Source of the DNA: an uncultured Oscillospiraceae bacterium
Lineage (GTDB): Bacteria; Bacillota; Clostridia; UBA1381
Length of the DNA stretch: 17,501 bases
Reading direction: 5' to 3'
Assembly: GCA_946531785.1 (NCBI GenBank)
Contig: CAMNAT010000013.1
Coordinates: 1 to 17,501, forward strand
Below are positions 7,574-15,188 of the stretch, piece after piece. Every line of letters starts with the position of its first letter. Position 1 is the stretch's first letter. Under the pieces are notes generated by a model. That model did not search any database, was not told the DNA's origin, and saw only the letters and a program-made list of their open reading frames with translations. The translations under genes and the position numbers were made by a program.

Positions 7574-7605
7574 AAACAAAGCCGGCATTCCAAAAGGATG
7601 CCGGC
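7574..7605 (-). terminator. Rho-independent terminator of tRNA-Arg
   Basis: On the minus strand, GCCGGCATCC-TTTT-GGAATGCCGGC: ten paired bases with a single bulge, followed by TTTGTTT. It begins seven bases after the tRNA CCA end. Confidence 0.85.
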
Positions 7606-7611
7606 CAATCT

Positions 7612-7686
7612 TGGCACTCCCGACCGGAATCGAACCGATGACTAACCCTTAGGAGGGGCTTGTTATATCCGCTTAACTACGGGAGC
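7612..7686 (-). tRNA. tRNA-Arg(CCU)
   Basis: A complete cloverleaf on the minus strand: acceptor GCTCCCG/CGGGAGT (terminal G-U pair), D stem GTTA/TAAC with an 8-base loop, anticodon stem AGCCC/GGGTT around loop CTCCTAA (anticodon CCT, reading AGG), variable loop AGTC, and T arm ATCGG-TTCGATT-CCGGT. The discriminator base is G and the CCA end is encoded (7614-7612). A promoter lies 19 bases upstream and a terminator seven bases downstream, so it is a monocistronic tRNA unit. Confidence 0.97.
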
Positions 7687-7704
7687 AAATCAACTAACTT
7701 AGAT

Positions 7705-7733
7705 ATTTTACCACAAAACAGATAAAATTTCAA
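7705..7733 (-). promoter_or_regulatory. Sigma-A promoter of tRNA-Arg
   Basis: -35 TTGAAA (7733-7728), 17-base spacer, -10 TAAAAT (7710-7705) with TTTGTGGTAAAAT as extended -10. Transcription start near 7698, about 12 bases before the mature 5' end. It lies 16 bases after the M50 protease stop. Confidence 0.82.
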
Positions 7734-7749
7734 GTCTTTTGAGCAACTT

Positions 7750-8382
7750 TTAATTTTTTTTATCAGATCCAACGATCTTTTCTGAATCCAACACCGCATT
7801 ACATATAATATCCGGCTCATACAGCCCATTTCCCGTAAGTGCATTGCCGATCATAAAAGCCGATAAAATAAACAACGAATAACTGATTCGTCCTGATACC
7901 CACGATAGGACAGCAAGTATCAACGCAATTACGCCAGCGAAAAAGGATAAAGCATTCAGTATGCGTCGTGCTTTAATTATACCGAGCTTATCTGATAGTA
8001 TTCTTTTAAATATCATTCCCCCGTCAAGAGGCGTAAGCGGGATAAGATTGACCGCCATGAGAGTAAGGTTTATTCTGTATAACTCGCTGTTACCAAAAAG
8101 TATACAGATCATGCCAAGCAAACCGTTTATCAACGGCCCTGCAGAGTACAGAATGATCGCATCCGTGACCGAGCCAGTCATATTTCCTGAAAGAGTAAGA
8201 TGCGCGCCGAACGGTGAAAACACGATCTCCTTGCCCTCCATTCCAAGAAGCATCGCCACAAAATAATGAGCAAACTCGTGGATGGTGATGCAAAAATAGG
8301 CGATTAAAATCTGCTTGTAATTATCCGTTAAAACAGAAATAACAGCAAACGGGATCATCCACAAACTTACACGTAGCTTCAC
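7750..8382 (-). CDS. M50-family intramembrane metalloprotease (SpoIVFB-like)
   Basis: Site-2-protease-type enzyme that cuts substrates within or near the membrane. 210 residues with about five or six hydrophobic segments. HEFAH at residues 35-39 gives the zinc-binding histidines and catalytic glutamate; NLIPLTPLDGG (112-122) supplies the third zinc ligand, Asp120. This short architecture without a PDZ domain is like Bacillus SpoIVFB, which activates pro-sigma-K in sporulation. However, the neighbouring SpoIVFA regulator is absent here (galK lies upstream, a tRNA downstream), so a sporulation role is not shown. Start: GTG at 8382 with GAGGTGA at 8390-8396. The gene ends with a run of eight A residues on the coding strand (Asp-Lys-Lys-Asn). 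A galK terminator precedes it, so it needs its own promoter. Confidence 0.9.
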   Translation of the reverse strand: MKLRVSLWMIPFAVISVLTDNYKQILIAYFCITIHEFAHYFVAMLLGMEGKEIVFSPFGAHLTLSGNMTGSVTDAIILYSAGPLINGLLGMICILFGNSELYRINLTLMAVNLIPLTPLDGGMIFKRILSDKLGIIKARRILNALSFFAGVIALILAVLSWVSGRISYSLFILSAFMIGNALTGNGLYEPDIICNAVLDSEKIVGSDKKN

Positions 8383-8404
8383 ACACTCTCACCTCAACAA
8401 AACA

Positions 8405-8433
8405 ATGATATAGTATCTTATGTTCATCCGCAA
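8405..8433 (-). promoter_or_regulatory. Weak candidate promoter for the M50 protease gene
   Basis: TTGCGG (8433-8428), 17-base spacer, TATCAT (8410-8405). Position is plausible, between the galK terminator and the GTG start, with a very short leader. The -35 matches the consensus poorly. Confidence 0.3.
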
Positions 8434-8460
8434 AAAAACAGAATCCCAAAAGGGATCCTG
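8432..8460 (-). terminator. Rho-independent terminator after galK
   Basis: Minus strand: CAGGATCCC-TTTT-GGGATTCTG, nine pairs with one G-U, followed directly by seven T. It starts 12 bases after the galK stop. A textbook intrinsic terminator. Confidence 0.92.
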
Positions 8461-8472
8461 TTAGATACTGTA

Positions 8473-9759
8473 TTAAACTAATCTATAGCCGCCAACCGGA
8501 CGAATTTGCAACACATGGCACATATTGTCACCGAGAACGGCCTCGATCCTTGTCTTAAATTCGGCTACCATTTCATCCGGCACAAACGCCTGTACCGTTC
8601 CGGCAAATCCGCCGCCATGAACGCGGTATGCGCCGCGATCTCCAAGTATCTCGCCGCATAAGGCGATAGTTACAGCGACCGCCTGCTGAGCCGGCAGACT
8701 TGACGCATAGACATTCTGAAGATACATATATGATGACAAACCTGACTGTCTGCTGAGTCTGCAGAACTCATCAAAATCGCCTGCTTCCAGCGCTTCAGCC
8801 TCCCTGACAGCCATCTGTGTATCATGGAAATAATGGAACGCCCTGAGCACCGCGCGATCATTCTTCAGCTTTTTACGAATATTCTTCATCTGACCGAGGA
8901 ATTCGTTGTAATCAACATCCCTCAGATATTCCTTACCGAAATAAGCTGCGACCATCTTCATTTCAGTCGGAACTGCCGCATATTCATCAGTAAGATCGGC
9001 ATGATCCGCACCGCTGTCTATAATACAGAGCGTGTGTCCGTATTTGCTGAGATCGAAATCCACCTTGCGAACAGCGGGTTTTTCCGTGCTCTTAAAATCT
9101 ATCGCAACAACAGCGCCGACAGATGATGCCATCTGATCCATAAGTCCACTAGGCTTATTGTAAAACACATTCTCGGCATACTGACCTATCTTTGCAATCT
9201 CAACTGCATCCACCTCATTGTCGGCAAAAAGGTTGCTGACTATAGTGCCTACAAGCACCTCAAACGCCGCTGATGACGAAAGGCCGGAGCCCTTCATTAC
9301 ATTTGACTCCGTATATGCGTTGAAGCCTTTGAGCTCATATCCCCTGTCCCTGAAAGCGCGAAGAACGCCGCGGATAAGGGAGATAGCCTTGTCAAACTGC
9401 TCAGGATGGATCTCAAGATCATCAAGACTGATCTCGTCCATGTTGTAGCCCTTTGATTTTATACGAACAACATTATCATCATTAAACGACACCGCTGCTA
9501 TTACATCAAGGTTCACACTGCCCGCAAGGACACAGCCGTGCTGATGATCGGTGTGATTTCCGCCGATCTCAGTTCTGCCCGGAGCAGAAAACAGTGCAAG
9601 CTCCGACGGCTCACCGAATATCTCCTTATAACCGTTGATAACACTCAGATATCTGTCCGCATACGGCTTGACATCACCGTTTGTCGAATATACATATGAG
9701 AGTTTGTCATTGAATTCGCCGGATGAAAGCTTTGAAATAATTTCGTTTGTTTTCAGCAT
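8473..9759 (-). CDS. galK: Galactokinase-like GHMP kinase
   Basis: Predicted to phosphorylate galactose at C1 with ATP (Leloir pathway). 428 residues from ATG 9759, about 40 longer than E. coli GalK because of an N-terminal extension (about 1-50). GHMP motifs in order: APGRTEIGGNHTDHQHG (59-75), GSGLSSSAAFE (157-167, ATP loop) and HGGGFAGTVQAFV (381-393). The first motif differs from the classical GalK signature GRxNLIGEHTDY: the glutamate before HTD is asparagine here and the tyrosine after it is His. In characterised galactokinases that glutamate contacts the sugar, so exact specificity is less certain than the fold. The upstream TTG at 9765 is too close to the GGGG ribosome site (about 9769-9772); ATG 9759 is correctly spaced. 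It starts 17 bases after thrC, so the two are likely co-transcribed. No galT/galE is in the window. Confidence 0.87.
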   Translation of the reverse strand: MLKTNEIISKLSSGEFNDKLSYVYSTNGDVKPYADRYLSVINGYKEIFGEPSELALFSAPGRTEIGGNHTDHQHGCVLAGSVNLDVIAAVSFNDDNVVRIKSKGYNMDEISLDDLEIHPEQFDKAISLIRGVLRAFRDRGYELKGFNAYTESNVMKGSGLSSSAAFEVLVGTIVSNLFADNEVDAVEIAKIGQYAENVFYNKPSGLMDQMASSVGAVVAIDFKSTEKPAVRKVDFDLSKYGHTLCIIDSGADHADLTDEYAAVPTEMKMVAAYFGKEYLRDVDYNEFLGQMKNIRKKLKNDRAVLRAFHYFHDTQMAVREAEALEAGDFDEFCRLSRQSGLSSYMYLQNVYASSLPAQQAVAVTIALCGEILGDRGAYRVHGGGFAGTVQAFVPDEMVAEFKTRIEAVLGDNMCHVLQIRPVGGYRLV

Positions 9760-9776
9760 TATCAATTCCCCTTCGC

Positions 9777-11279
9777 TTATTCTACCTTCAAGAAATCGCT
9801 TACTGTATTCTCCATCTGATCCTTGTCGACCACTGTATCAAAGATCGGCGTCCTATCCTTAAGCTCTGCCAATGATGCAGGGATCTTCATACCGCTTTTC
9901 TTTGAAAGGATATCAAGCAGCTCGAACTCATCCTTGCCGGCAACTGCATTATAATCCTCAAGTGCGATCAGAACGCTCTGATTAAACTTGAACGGGCTCG
10001 CCGTAGATGCGATAACTGTCTTGGTCGCATCATTTGTCCTTGCGATATACTTATCATATACACACTTACCAACAGCGGTATGTGTATCCATAACATATCC
10101 GTCTGTTGCAAAGGTCTTGCGGATAGCCGCCATAGTTTCCTTGTCATCACAGCAGTCCGCATCAAACAGATCAGCGATCTTTGCCTTGATATCAGAATTA
10201 ACCTCATATACGCCGTCCTTATTAAGCTTGGACATCAGCTCTGCGACCAGCTTATCATCGCAGCCGGAAAGGTCATATAAGAATCTTTCAAGATTCGATG
10301 AGATAAGGATATCCATTGACGGCGAAATCGTCGTATGGAACTTACGATTTCTGTCATAAACGCCCGTTTTTATAAAGTCCGTAAGGACATTGTTCTCATT
10401 CGAGGCGCAGATGAACTTCTTTACCGGAAGCCCCATCTTCTTTGCATAATAAGCCGCAAGGATATTCCCGAAGTTACCTGTAGGAACAACGATATTGATC
10501 TCCTCGCCGAGCTTTATCTCCTTGGATGCATACAGATCCGCATATGCTGAGAAATAATATACGATCTGCGGAACGAGCCTGCCCCAGTTTATAGAATTAG
10601 CACTTGAAAGCTTAAATCCGTTTCTGTCGAGCAGCTTTTTGTACTCGTCATCGGTAAATATCTTCTTTACTCCGTTCTGGGCGTCGTCAAAATTACCTTT
10701 AACAGCCGCTACCGAAACATTGTTGCCGCGCTGTGTTACCATCTGAAGCTTCTGGATCTCACTCACTCCGTTGTCCGGATAAAAAACGATGATCCTGGTA
10801 CCGGATACATCCCTGAAGCCCTCAAGCGCAGCCTTGCCGGTGTCTCCCGATGTTGCAACAAGAATAATGATCTCCTTATCCTCGTTTGTCATCCTCATAG
10901 ATGTCGTAAGGAAGTGCGGCAATATCTGTAAAGCCATATCCTTGAAAGCGCAGGTCGGACCATGCCAGAGCTCCAGGAAATATACGGAGTTATTCAGCTT
11001 ATATACCGGCGCGATAGCGTCAGTGCCGAATTTCTCTCTTGTATATGCGCCTGTTATACAACGCTTCAGATCCTCCTCCGAAAAATCTGTAAGGAATCTG
11101 CTCAGCACAAAATAAGCTCTTTCGTGATATGACTTAGCCGCTAATGAGCCGATCTCCTCCAGACCTATCTTCGGCATGTTATCCGGTACAAACAAGCCGC
11201 CCTCAACAGAAAGACCTTGCTTGATAGCCTGAGCAGAGCTCACGCTTATAGAATTATTTCTCGTACTATGGTACTGCAT
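9777..11279 (-). CDS. thrC: Threonine synthase
   Basis: PLP enzyme converting O-phosphohomoserine to threonine. 500 residues, in the range of the longer (E. coli/yeast-type) subfamily. The start MQYHSTRN and SVEGGLFVPDNMP (24-36) are typical of its N-terminal domain. Lys113 in FKDMALQ is the PLP-binding lysine; SGDTG at 144-148 and VPTGNFGN near 265 bind substrate and PLP phosphate. GGAGG at 11287-11291 gives seven-base spacing to ATG 11279. Upstream are a terminator (11334-11364) and a second hairpin that abuts the ribosome site; no strong promoter is visible, so expression may combine read-through with a weak promoter. No hom or thrB is adjacent. Identification is secure. Confidence 0.96.
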   Translation of the reverse strand: MQYHSTRNNSISVSSAQAIKQGLSVEGGLFVPDNMPKIGLEEIGSLAAKSYHERAYFVLSRFLTDFSEEDLKRCITGAYTREKFGTDAIAPVYKLNNSVYFLELWHGPTCAFKDMALQILPHFLTTSMRMTNEDKEIIILVATSGDTGKAALEGFRDVSGTRIIVFYPDNGVSEIQKLQMVTQRGNNVSVAAVKGNFDDAQNGVKKIFTDDEYKKLLDRNGFKLSSANSINWGRLVPQIVYYFSAYADLYASKEIKLGEEINIVVPTGNFGNILAAYYAKKMGLPVKKFICASNENNVLTDFIKTGVYDRNRKFHTTISPSMDILISSNLERFLYDLSGCDDKLVAELMSKLNKDGVYEVNSDIKAKIADLFDADCCDDKETMAAIRKTFATDGYVMDTHTAVGKCVYDKYIARTNDATKTVIASTASPFKFNQSVLIALEDYNAVAGKDEFELLDILSKKSGMKIPASLAELKDRTPIFDTVVDKDQMENTVSDFLKVE

Positions 11280-11291
11280 ATGTTATCCTCC

Positions 11292-11312
11292 AAAAAGCGG
11301 GAATGTCCGCTT
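11292..11312 (-). promoter_or_regulatory. Small terminator-like hairpin next to the thrC ribosome site
   Basis: Minus strand AAGCGG-ACATTC-CCGCTT followed by TTTGGAGG: a six-pair stem with a run of five T that leads directly into the Shine-Dalgarno sequence. It could be a leaky terminator or limit ribosome access. Function is an inference. Confidence 0.4.
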
Positions 11313-11333
11313 ATCTAAAATTCTTGAATAAGT

Positions 11334-11364
11334 AAACAAAAGGGAGAGTTATCTCCCTTTGTTT
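11334..11364 (-). terminator. Terminator after the P-loop gene
   Basis: Minus strand AAACAAA-GGGAGA-TAAC-TCTCCC-TTTTGTTT: a six-pair GC-rich stem with A-rich and T-rich flanks that pair further, so it can act in both directions. It starts 14 bases after the P-loop gene stop. Confidence 0.75.
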
Positions 11365-11378
11365 AGATTATTTGTCAT

Positions 11379-11792
11379 TTACGCAAGCGCTTTAACATAA
11401 TCCGGAGCCGAATCAATGTCAATGCTGAGTGAAAGCACGAACGAAATATTGAACTTCTCGCTTATCTTGTTAAGTCTTGCAAGGAACTTCTCAAGTCCGT
11501 CAAGGTTGTCACCGTCTACGATCTTAAAGAGTCCGTCAACAAACACATCGGTTATATCATAGTTGCCGCTGATGATACCGCAGATAAAGCCTTCGAACTC
11601 AGTGTAGTTGATGATATCAAAATCAGTTGTATCGATCATTCTTACACTTCTTGCAACATCATACATTGCGCTTGAGGTGTTGTTGGAAATAAATATTACA
11701 TTTCCCTTTGCGACCTCAGCCGCTGCATTGACCTGTGCGATAAGAGTCTTAGTCTTACCTGAACCCTTTTTACCGATAAGTAATTTTATCAT
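11379..11792 (-). CDS. Small P-loop NTPase-like protein of unknown function
   Basis: 137 residues from ATG 11792 (MIKLLIGKKGSGKTK), which has GGAGG at 11801-11805, eight bases upstream. A TTG-initiated extension (MEDNT) would start inside that ribosome site and is rejected. Walker A GKKGSGKT is at 7-14; a hydrophobic strand ending in Asp (VFVDGLFK, 83-90) is a plausible Walker B. The strand order (P-loop, then VIFISNN near 32-38, then DIINYTEF) recalls small thymidine-kinase-like or RecA-like P-loop folds, but the protein lacks a lid or C-terminal zinc domain and is shorter than any I can name. There is no membrane segment. It follows pgi by 36 bases, shares its promoter, and is closed by a terminator. 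Some databases may label relatives as ATP-binding or PilT-like; I cannot assign a role. Confidence 0.85.
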   Translation of the reverse strand: MIKLLIGKKGSGKTKTLIAQVNAAAEVAKGNVIFISNNTSSAMYDVARSVRMIDTTDFDIINYTEFEGFICGIISGNYDITDVFVDGLFKIVDGDNLDGLEKFLARLNKISEKFNISFVLSLSIDIDSAPDYVKALA

Positions 11793-11828
11793 AGTATTGT
11801 CCTCCAATATTTTAGTCAGTTATTAAAA

Positions 11829-13181
11829 TTATTTGTTGAGTCTTGCCTCGAGCTCAGCCTGCATATCCTGATATCCCGGCTTTCCGAGAAGAGCGAACAT
11901 ATTCTTCTTATATGACTCAACACCCGGTTGATTGAACGGATTTACACCGAGGGTATAACCCGAAACGCCGCATGCGATCTCAAAGAAGTAAACAAGCTTA
12001 CCGAAGTTATATGCATCAAGCTTCGGCACGCGAACCGCAAGATTCGGAACTCCGCCGTCTACATGAGCCAATGCTGTTCCCTGCGAAGCCTTGAGGTTTA
12101 CATAATCAACAGTCTTGTCAGCCAGGAAATTAAGTCCGTCAAGGTTATCGTCATTTGCCTTTATAGTAACATTCTTTCTCGGCTCGTCAACGAGTACAGC
12201 TGTTTCAAACAGTATTCTCTGTCCGTCCTGGATATACTGTCCCATTGAATGGAGATCAGTTGAGAAGTCAGCCGCTGCCGGGAAGATACCCTTCTTATCC
12301 TTGCCCTCGCTTTCGCCGTAAAGCTGCTTCCACCACTCTGCAAAGTAATGCAGTGACGGTTCAAAGTTGATGAGCATCTCAACGGTCTTGCCCTTTCTTG
12401 AAAGGCAGTTTCTTACCGCTGCATACTGGTATGCAGGATTTGCTGCAAGATCAGGGTTTGTATAGAGCTTTCTGCCGTCAGCCGCGCCCTGCATCATAGC
12501 ATCTATATCTATGCCTGCAGCCGCGATCGGAAGAAGTCCGACTGCTGTGAGCACACTGTATCTGCCGCCTACATCATCAGGTACCACAAAGGTCTCATAT
12601 CCTTCAGCATCCGATAAGGTCTTCAACGCGCCGCGAGCCTTGTCAGTAGTAGAATAAATCCTGCCCTTTGCTCCATCCTTACCGTATTTATTTTCAAGGA
12701 TCTCCTTGAATACTCTGAATGCGATTGCCGGCTCTGTAGTTGTACCCGATTTTGAGATAACATTTACAGAAAAATCCTTGTCCTCTACCGCTTCAATAAG
12801 CTCTGCTAAGTATGTGCCGCTTATGCTGTTGCCTGCATAAAATATCTGCGGGCCGCCGCGAAGCTCCTTGGAAACAGCGTTCGCAAAGGAATGTGAAAGC
12901 ATCTCTATGGCAGCTCTGGCGCCAAGATAAGATCCGCCGATACCTATAACGATAAGGATATCGGAATCCGAACGGATCTTTTCAGCAGCCTTCTTGATCC
13001 TCGCAAACTCTTCCTTATCATAGTCGACCGGAAGGTCTACCCAACCCAAAAAGTCGTTACCCGCTCCGGACTTGTTGATAACTGTATCATGCGCTACCTT
13101 TATGTAGGGCGCCATTGCGTCGATCTCATCCTGTGAAATAAAATCCAATGCCTTGGAATAGTCAAATCTCAGTTCACTCAT
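11829..13181 (-). CDS. pgi: Glucose-6-phosphate isomerase
   Basis: Interconverts glucose-6-phosphate and fructose-6-phosphate in glycolysis. 450 residues, the length of Bacillus/Clostridium-type enzymes. Marks: GIGGSYLGA (80-88), SGTYLAELIE (121-130), VISKSGTTTEP (141-151, phosphate-binding SIS loop), PDDVGGRYSVLTAVG (201-215) and Glu290 in YGESEGKDKKG, equivalent to the catalytic glutamate of related enzymes. The C-terminal NPFNQPGVESYKK segment supplies the active-site lysine. AGGAGGT (13188-13194) is ideally placed before ATG 13181. It has a strong promoter of its own and no terminator separates it from lepA upstream. Confidence 0.97.
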   Translation of the reverse strand: MSELRFDYSKALDFISQDEIDAMAPYIKVAHDTVINKSGAGNDFLGWVDLPVDYDKEEFARIKKAAEKIRSDSDILIVIGIGGSYLGARAAIEMLSHSFANAVSKELRGGPQIFYAGNSISGTYLAELIEAVEDKDFSVNVISKSGTTTEPAIAFRVFKEILENKYGKDGAKGRIYSTTDKARGALKTLSDAEGYETFVVPDDVGGRYSVLTAVGLLPIAAAGIDIDAMMQGAADGRKLYTNPDLAANPAYQYAAVRNCLSRKGKTVEMLINFEPSLHYFAEWWKQLYGESEGKDKKGIFPAAADFSTDLHSMGQYIQDGQRILFETAVLVDEPRKNVTIKANDDNLDGLNFLADKTVDYVNLKASQGTALAHVDGGVPNLAVRVPKLDAYNFGKLVYFFEIACGVSGYTLGVNPFNQPGVESYKKNMFALLGKPGYQDMQAELEARLNK

Positions 13182-13215
13182 CTCATGACCTCCTGTAATA
13201 ATTATAGCTATGTAT

Positions 13216-13244
13216 ATTTTACATCATATTTATAAAATTGTCAA
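13216..13244 (-). promoter_or_regulatory. Sigma-A promoter of pgi
   Basis: -35 TTGACA (13244-13239), 17-base spacer, -10 TAAAAT (13221-13216). Predicted start near 13209, about 28 bases before the pgi ATG. Confidence 0.85.
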
Positions 13245-13274
13245 GAACATTTTACAGTTATGACAATGTATATA

Positions 13275-15083
13275 TCAATCCAGCTTCAAGACGGACATGA
13301 ATGCCTCCTGCGGTACCTCGACCGTACCCACCTGACGCATTCGCTTCTTTCCTTCCTTCTGCTTTTCGAGCAGCTTCTTCTTTCTTGATATATCTCCGCC
13401 ATAGCACTTAGCAAGAACGTCCTTTCTGAGCGCCTTTATCGTCTCTCGCGCGATTATCTTTGAACCTATCGCCGCCTGGATAGGTACCTCGAACAGCTGC
13501 CTCGGTATGGATTCCTTCAGCTTTTCGCACATTCTTCTGCCGCGCGAATACGCACTGTCCTTGAACACGATAAATGACAGAGCGTCCACCATCTCTCCGT
13601 TCAGCAGGATATCCAGCTTTACAAGCTTTGAAGGCGCATAACCGCATAGTTCATAGTCAAACGAGGCATATCCGCGTGAACGCGACTTCAACGCATCGAA
13701 AAAGTCATATATGATCTCGTTAAGCGGAAGCTCATATGTTATCTCGGCTCTTGTTTCGTCAAGATACTCCATATGCTTATATATTCCGCGCCTCTCCTGA
13801 CACAGCTCCATAACATTTCCTACATAATCCTTCGGAACCATGATCGACGCACGTGCCATCGGCTCCTCCATGCGCTCTATCTCAGCCGGGTCAGGTAAAT
13901 TGGTTGGATTATCACACCATACCATCTCGCCGTTGGTCTTGTACACCTTATATATAACGCTCGGAGCTGTCGTTATCAGATCCAGATTATATTCCCTTTC
14001 AAGCCTTTCCTGGATTATCTCAAGATGCAGCAGCCCCAGAAAGCCGCATCTGAAGCCGAAGCCGAGAGCTACCGAGGTCTCCGGCTCGAACATAAGAGAC
14101 GCATCGTTGAGCTGAAGCTTGAGAAGCGCTTCCTTCAGATCCTCATAGTGAGCGCCGTCTGCGGGATAAATTCCGCAGAACACCATCGAATTCACCTTTT
14201 TATAGCCGGGCAGCGGCTCTTTGGCCGGATTCTTAGCCGTCGTGACGGTATCTCCAACCTGCGTATCACGGATATTCTTGATGCTGGCAGCTATATAGCC
14301 GACATCACCGGCTTCAAGTATGCCTGTCGGCACAAGTCCTGACGGGTTCATGCAGCCTACCTCGACCACATCAAACTCCGCGCCGGTCGCCATCATCCTT
14401 ATCCTCTGCCCCGGCTTTATCGAGCCTTCCTTTACCCTGACATAAACTATGACGCCGCGATAGCTGTCATAATATGAATCAAATATAAGTGCGCGCAACG
14501 GGGCATTTTTGTCCCCCTCCGGAGCCGGTATCTTATTTACTATCTCGTCAAGCACCTGTGCAACATTCTGTCCCGTTTTTGCCGATACCCTCGGAGCATC
14601 CTCAGCAGGGATCCCGATGATGTTCTCTATCTCCAACACTGCATTATCAGGATCTGCCGACGGAAGATCTATCTTATTTATAACAGGCACGACCTCAAGA
14701 CCATGGTCAATAGCAAGATATGTGTTTGCAAGCGTTTGTGCTTCTATGCCCTGTGATGCATCTACAATAAGAATAGCACCTTCACACGCCGCAAGGGAAC
14801 GCGAGACCTCATAATTAAAGTCAACATGTCCCGGTGTATCAATAAGGTTTAAAATAAATTCCTCTCCGTCCTGACGGGTATATTTAAGCGTAACCGCATG
14901 CGCCTTGATGGTTATGCCCCTCTCCCGCTCAAGATCCATATCATCGAGTATCTGGTTTTCCATATCATGCGGCTCTACCTCTCCGGTGAGCTCGAGCAAT
15001 CTGTCGGCAAGCGTTGACTTGCCATGGTCTATATGCGCTATTATACAGAAGTTCCGTGTTCTCTGCTGTCTGTTTTCCGACAT
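13275..15083 (-). CDS. lepA: Elongation factor 4 (LepA) GTPase
   Basis: Ribosome-associated translational GTPase that acts on stalled or back-translocated ribosomes and on initiation/assembly. 602 residues, the standard LepA length. G1 AHIDHGKST (16-24), switch I with RGIT (55-58), G3 DTPGHVDF (82-89) and G4 NKID (136-139). EF-G-like domains II, III and V follow, then the LepA-specific C-terminal domain with YGGDISRKKKLLEKQKEGKK near residues 565-585. GAGGT at about 15091-15095 precedes ATG 15083. It is transcribed divergently from nrdD. In Bacillus and many Clostridia lepA lies near hemN/hrcA; those genes are not here. Confidence 0.98.
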   Translation of the reverse strand: MSENRQQRTRNFCIIAHIDHGKSTLADRLLELTGEVEPHDMENQILDDMDLERERGITIKAHAVTLKYTRQDGEEFILNLIDTPGHVDFNYEVSRSLAACEGAILIVDASQGIEAQTLANTYLAIDHGLEVVPVINKIDLPSADPDNAVLEIENIIGIPAEDAPRVSAKTGQNVAQVLDEIVNKIPAPEGDKNAPLRALIFDSYYDSYRGVIVYVRVKEGSIKPGQRIRMMATGAEFDVVEVGCMNPSGLVPTGILEAGDVGYIAASIKNIRDTQVGDTVTTAKNPAKEPLPGYKKVNSMVFCGIYPADGAHYEDLKEALLKLQLNDASLMFEPETSVALGFGFRCGFLGLLHLEIIQERLEREYNLDLITTAPSVIYKVYKTNGEMVWCDNPTNLPDPAEIERMEEPMARASIMVPKDYVGNVMELCQERRGIYKHMEYLDETRAEITYELPLNEIIYDFFDALKSRSRGYASFDYELCGYAPSKLVKLDILLNGEMVDALSFIVFKDSAYSRGRRMCEKLKESIPRQLFEVPIQAAIGSKIIARETIKALRKDVLAKCYGGDISRKKKLLEKQKEGKKRMRQVGTVEVPQEAFMSVLKLD

Positions 15084-15124
15084 ATCATTACCTCACATTG
15101 TACAATTTCTTTATTATTGTTATA

Positions 15125-15153
15125 AGTATATCATAAATCCTGCGATTTTACAA
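15125..15153 (-). promoter_or_regulatory. Sigma-A promoter of lepA
   Basis: -35 TTGTAA (15153-15148), 17-base spacer, -10 TATACT (15130-15125) preceded by TG at extended -10 distance (TGATATACT). Predicted start near 15118. Confidence 0.75.
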
Positions 15154-15188
15154 TACTAAAATTTATAAAGATTCCTGCATGTTCCATC

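Noticed and set aside
7555..7617. N-terminal extension of ComF with extra Cys residues (ECRLCLNKLEC)
   Set aside because: It would be translated from inside the tRNA-Arg gene and through its terminator hairpin. ATG 7554 has a proper ribosome site and keeps both CxxC pairs.
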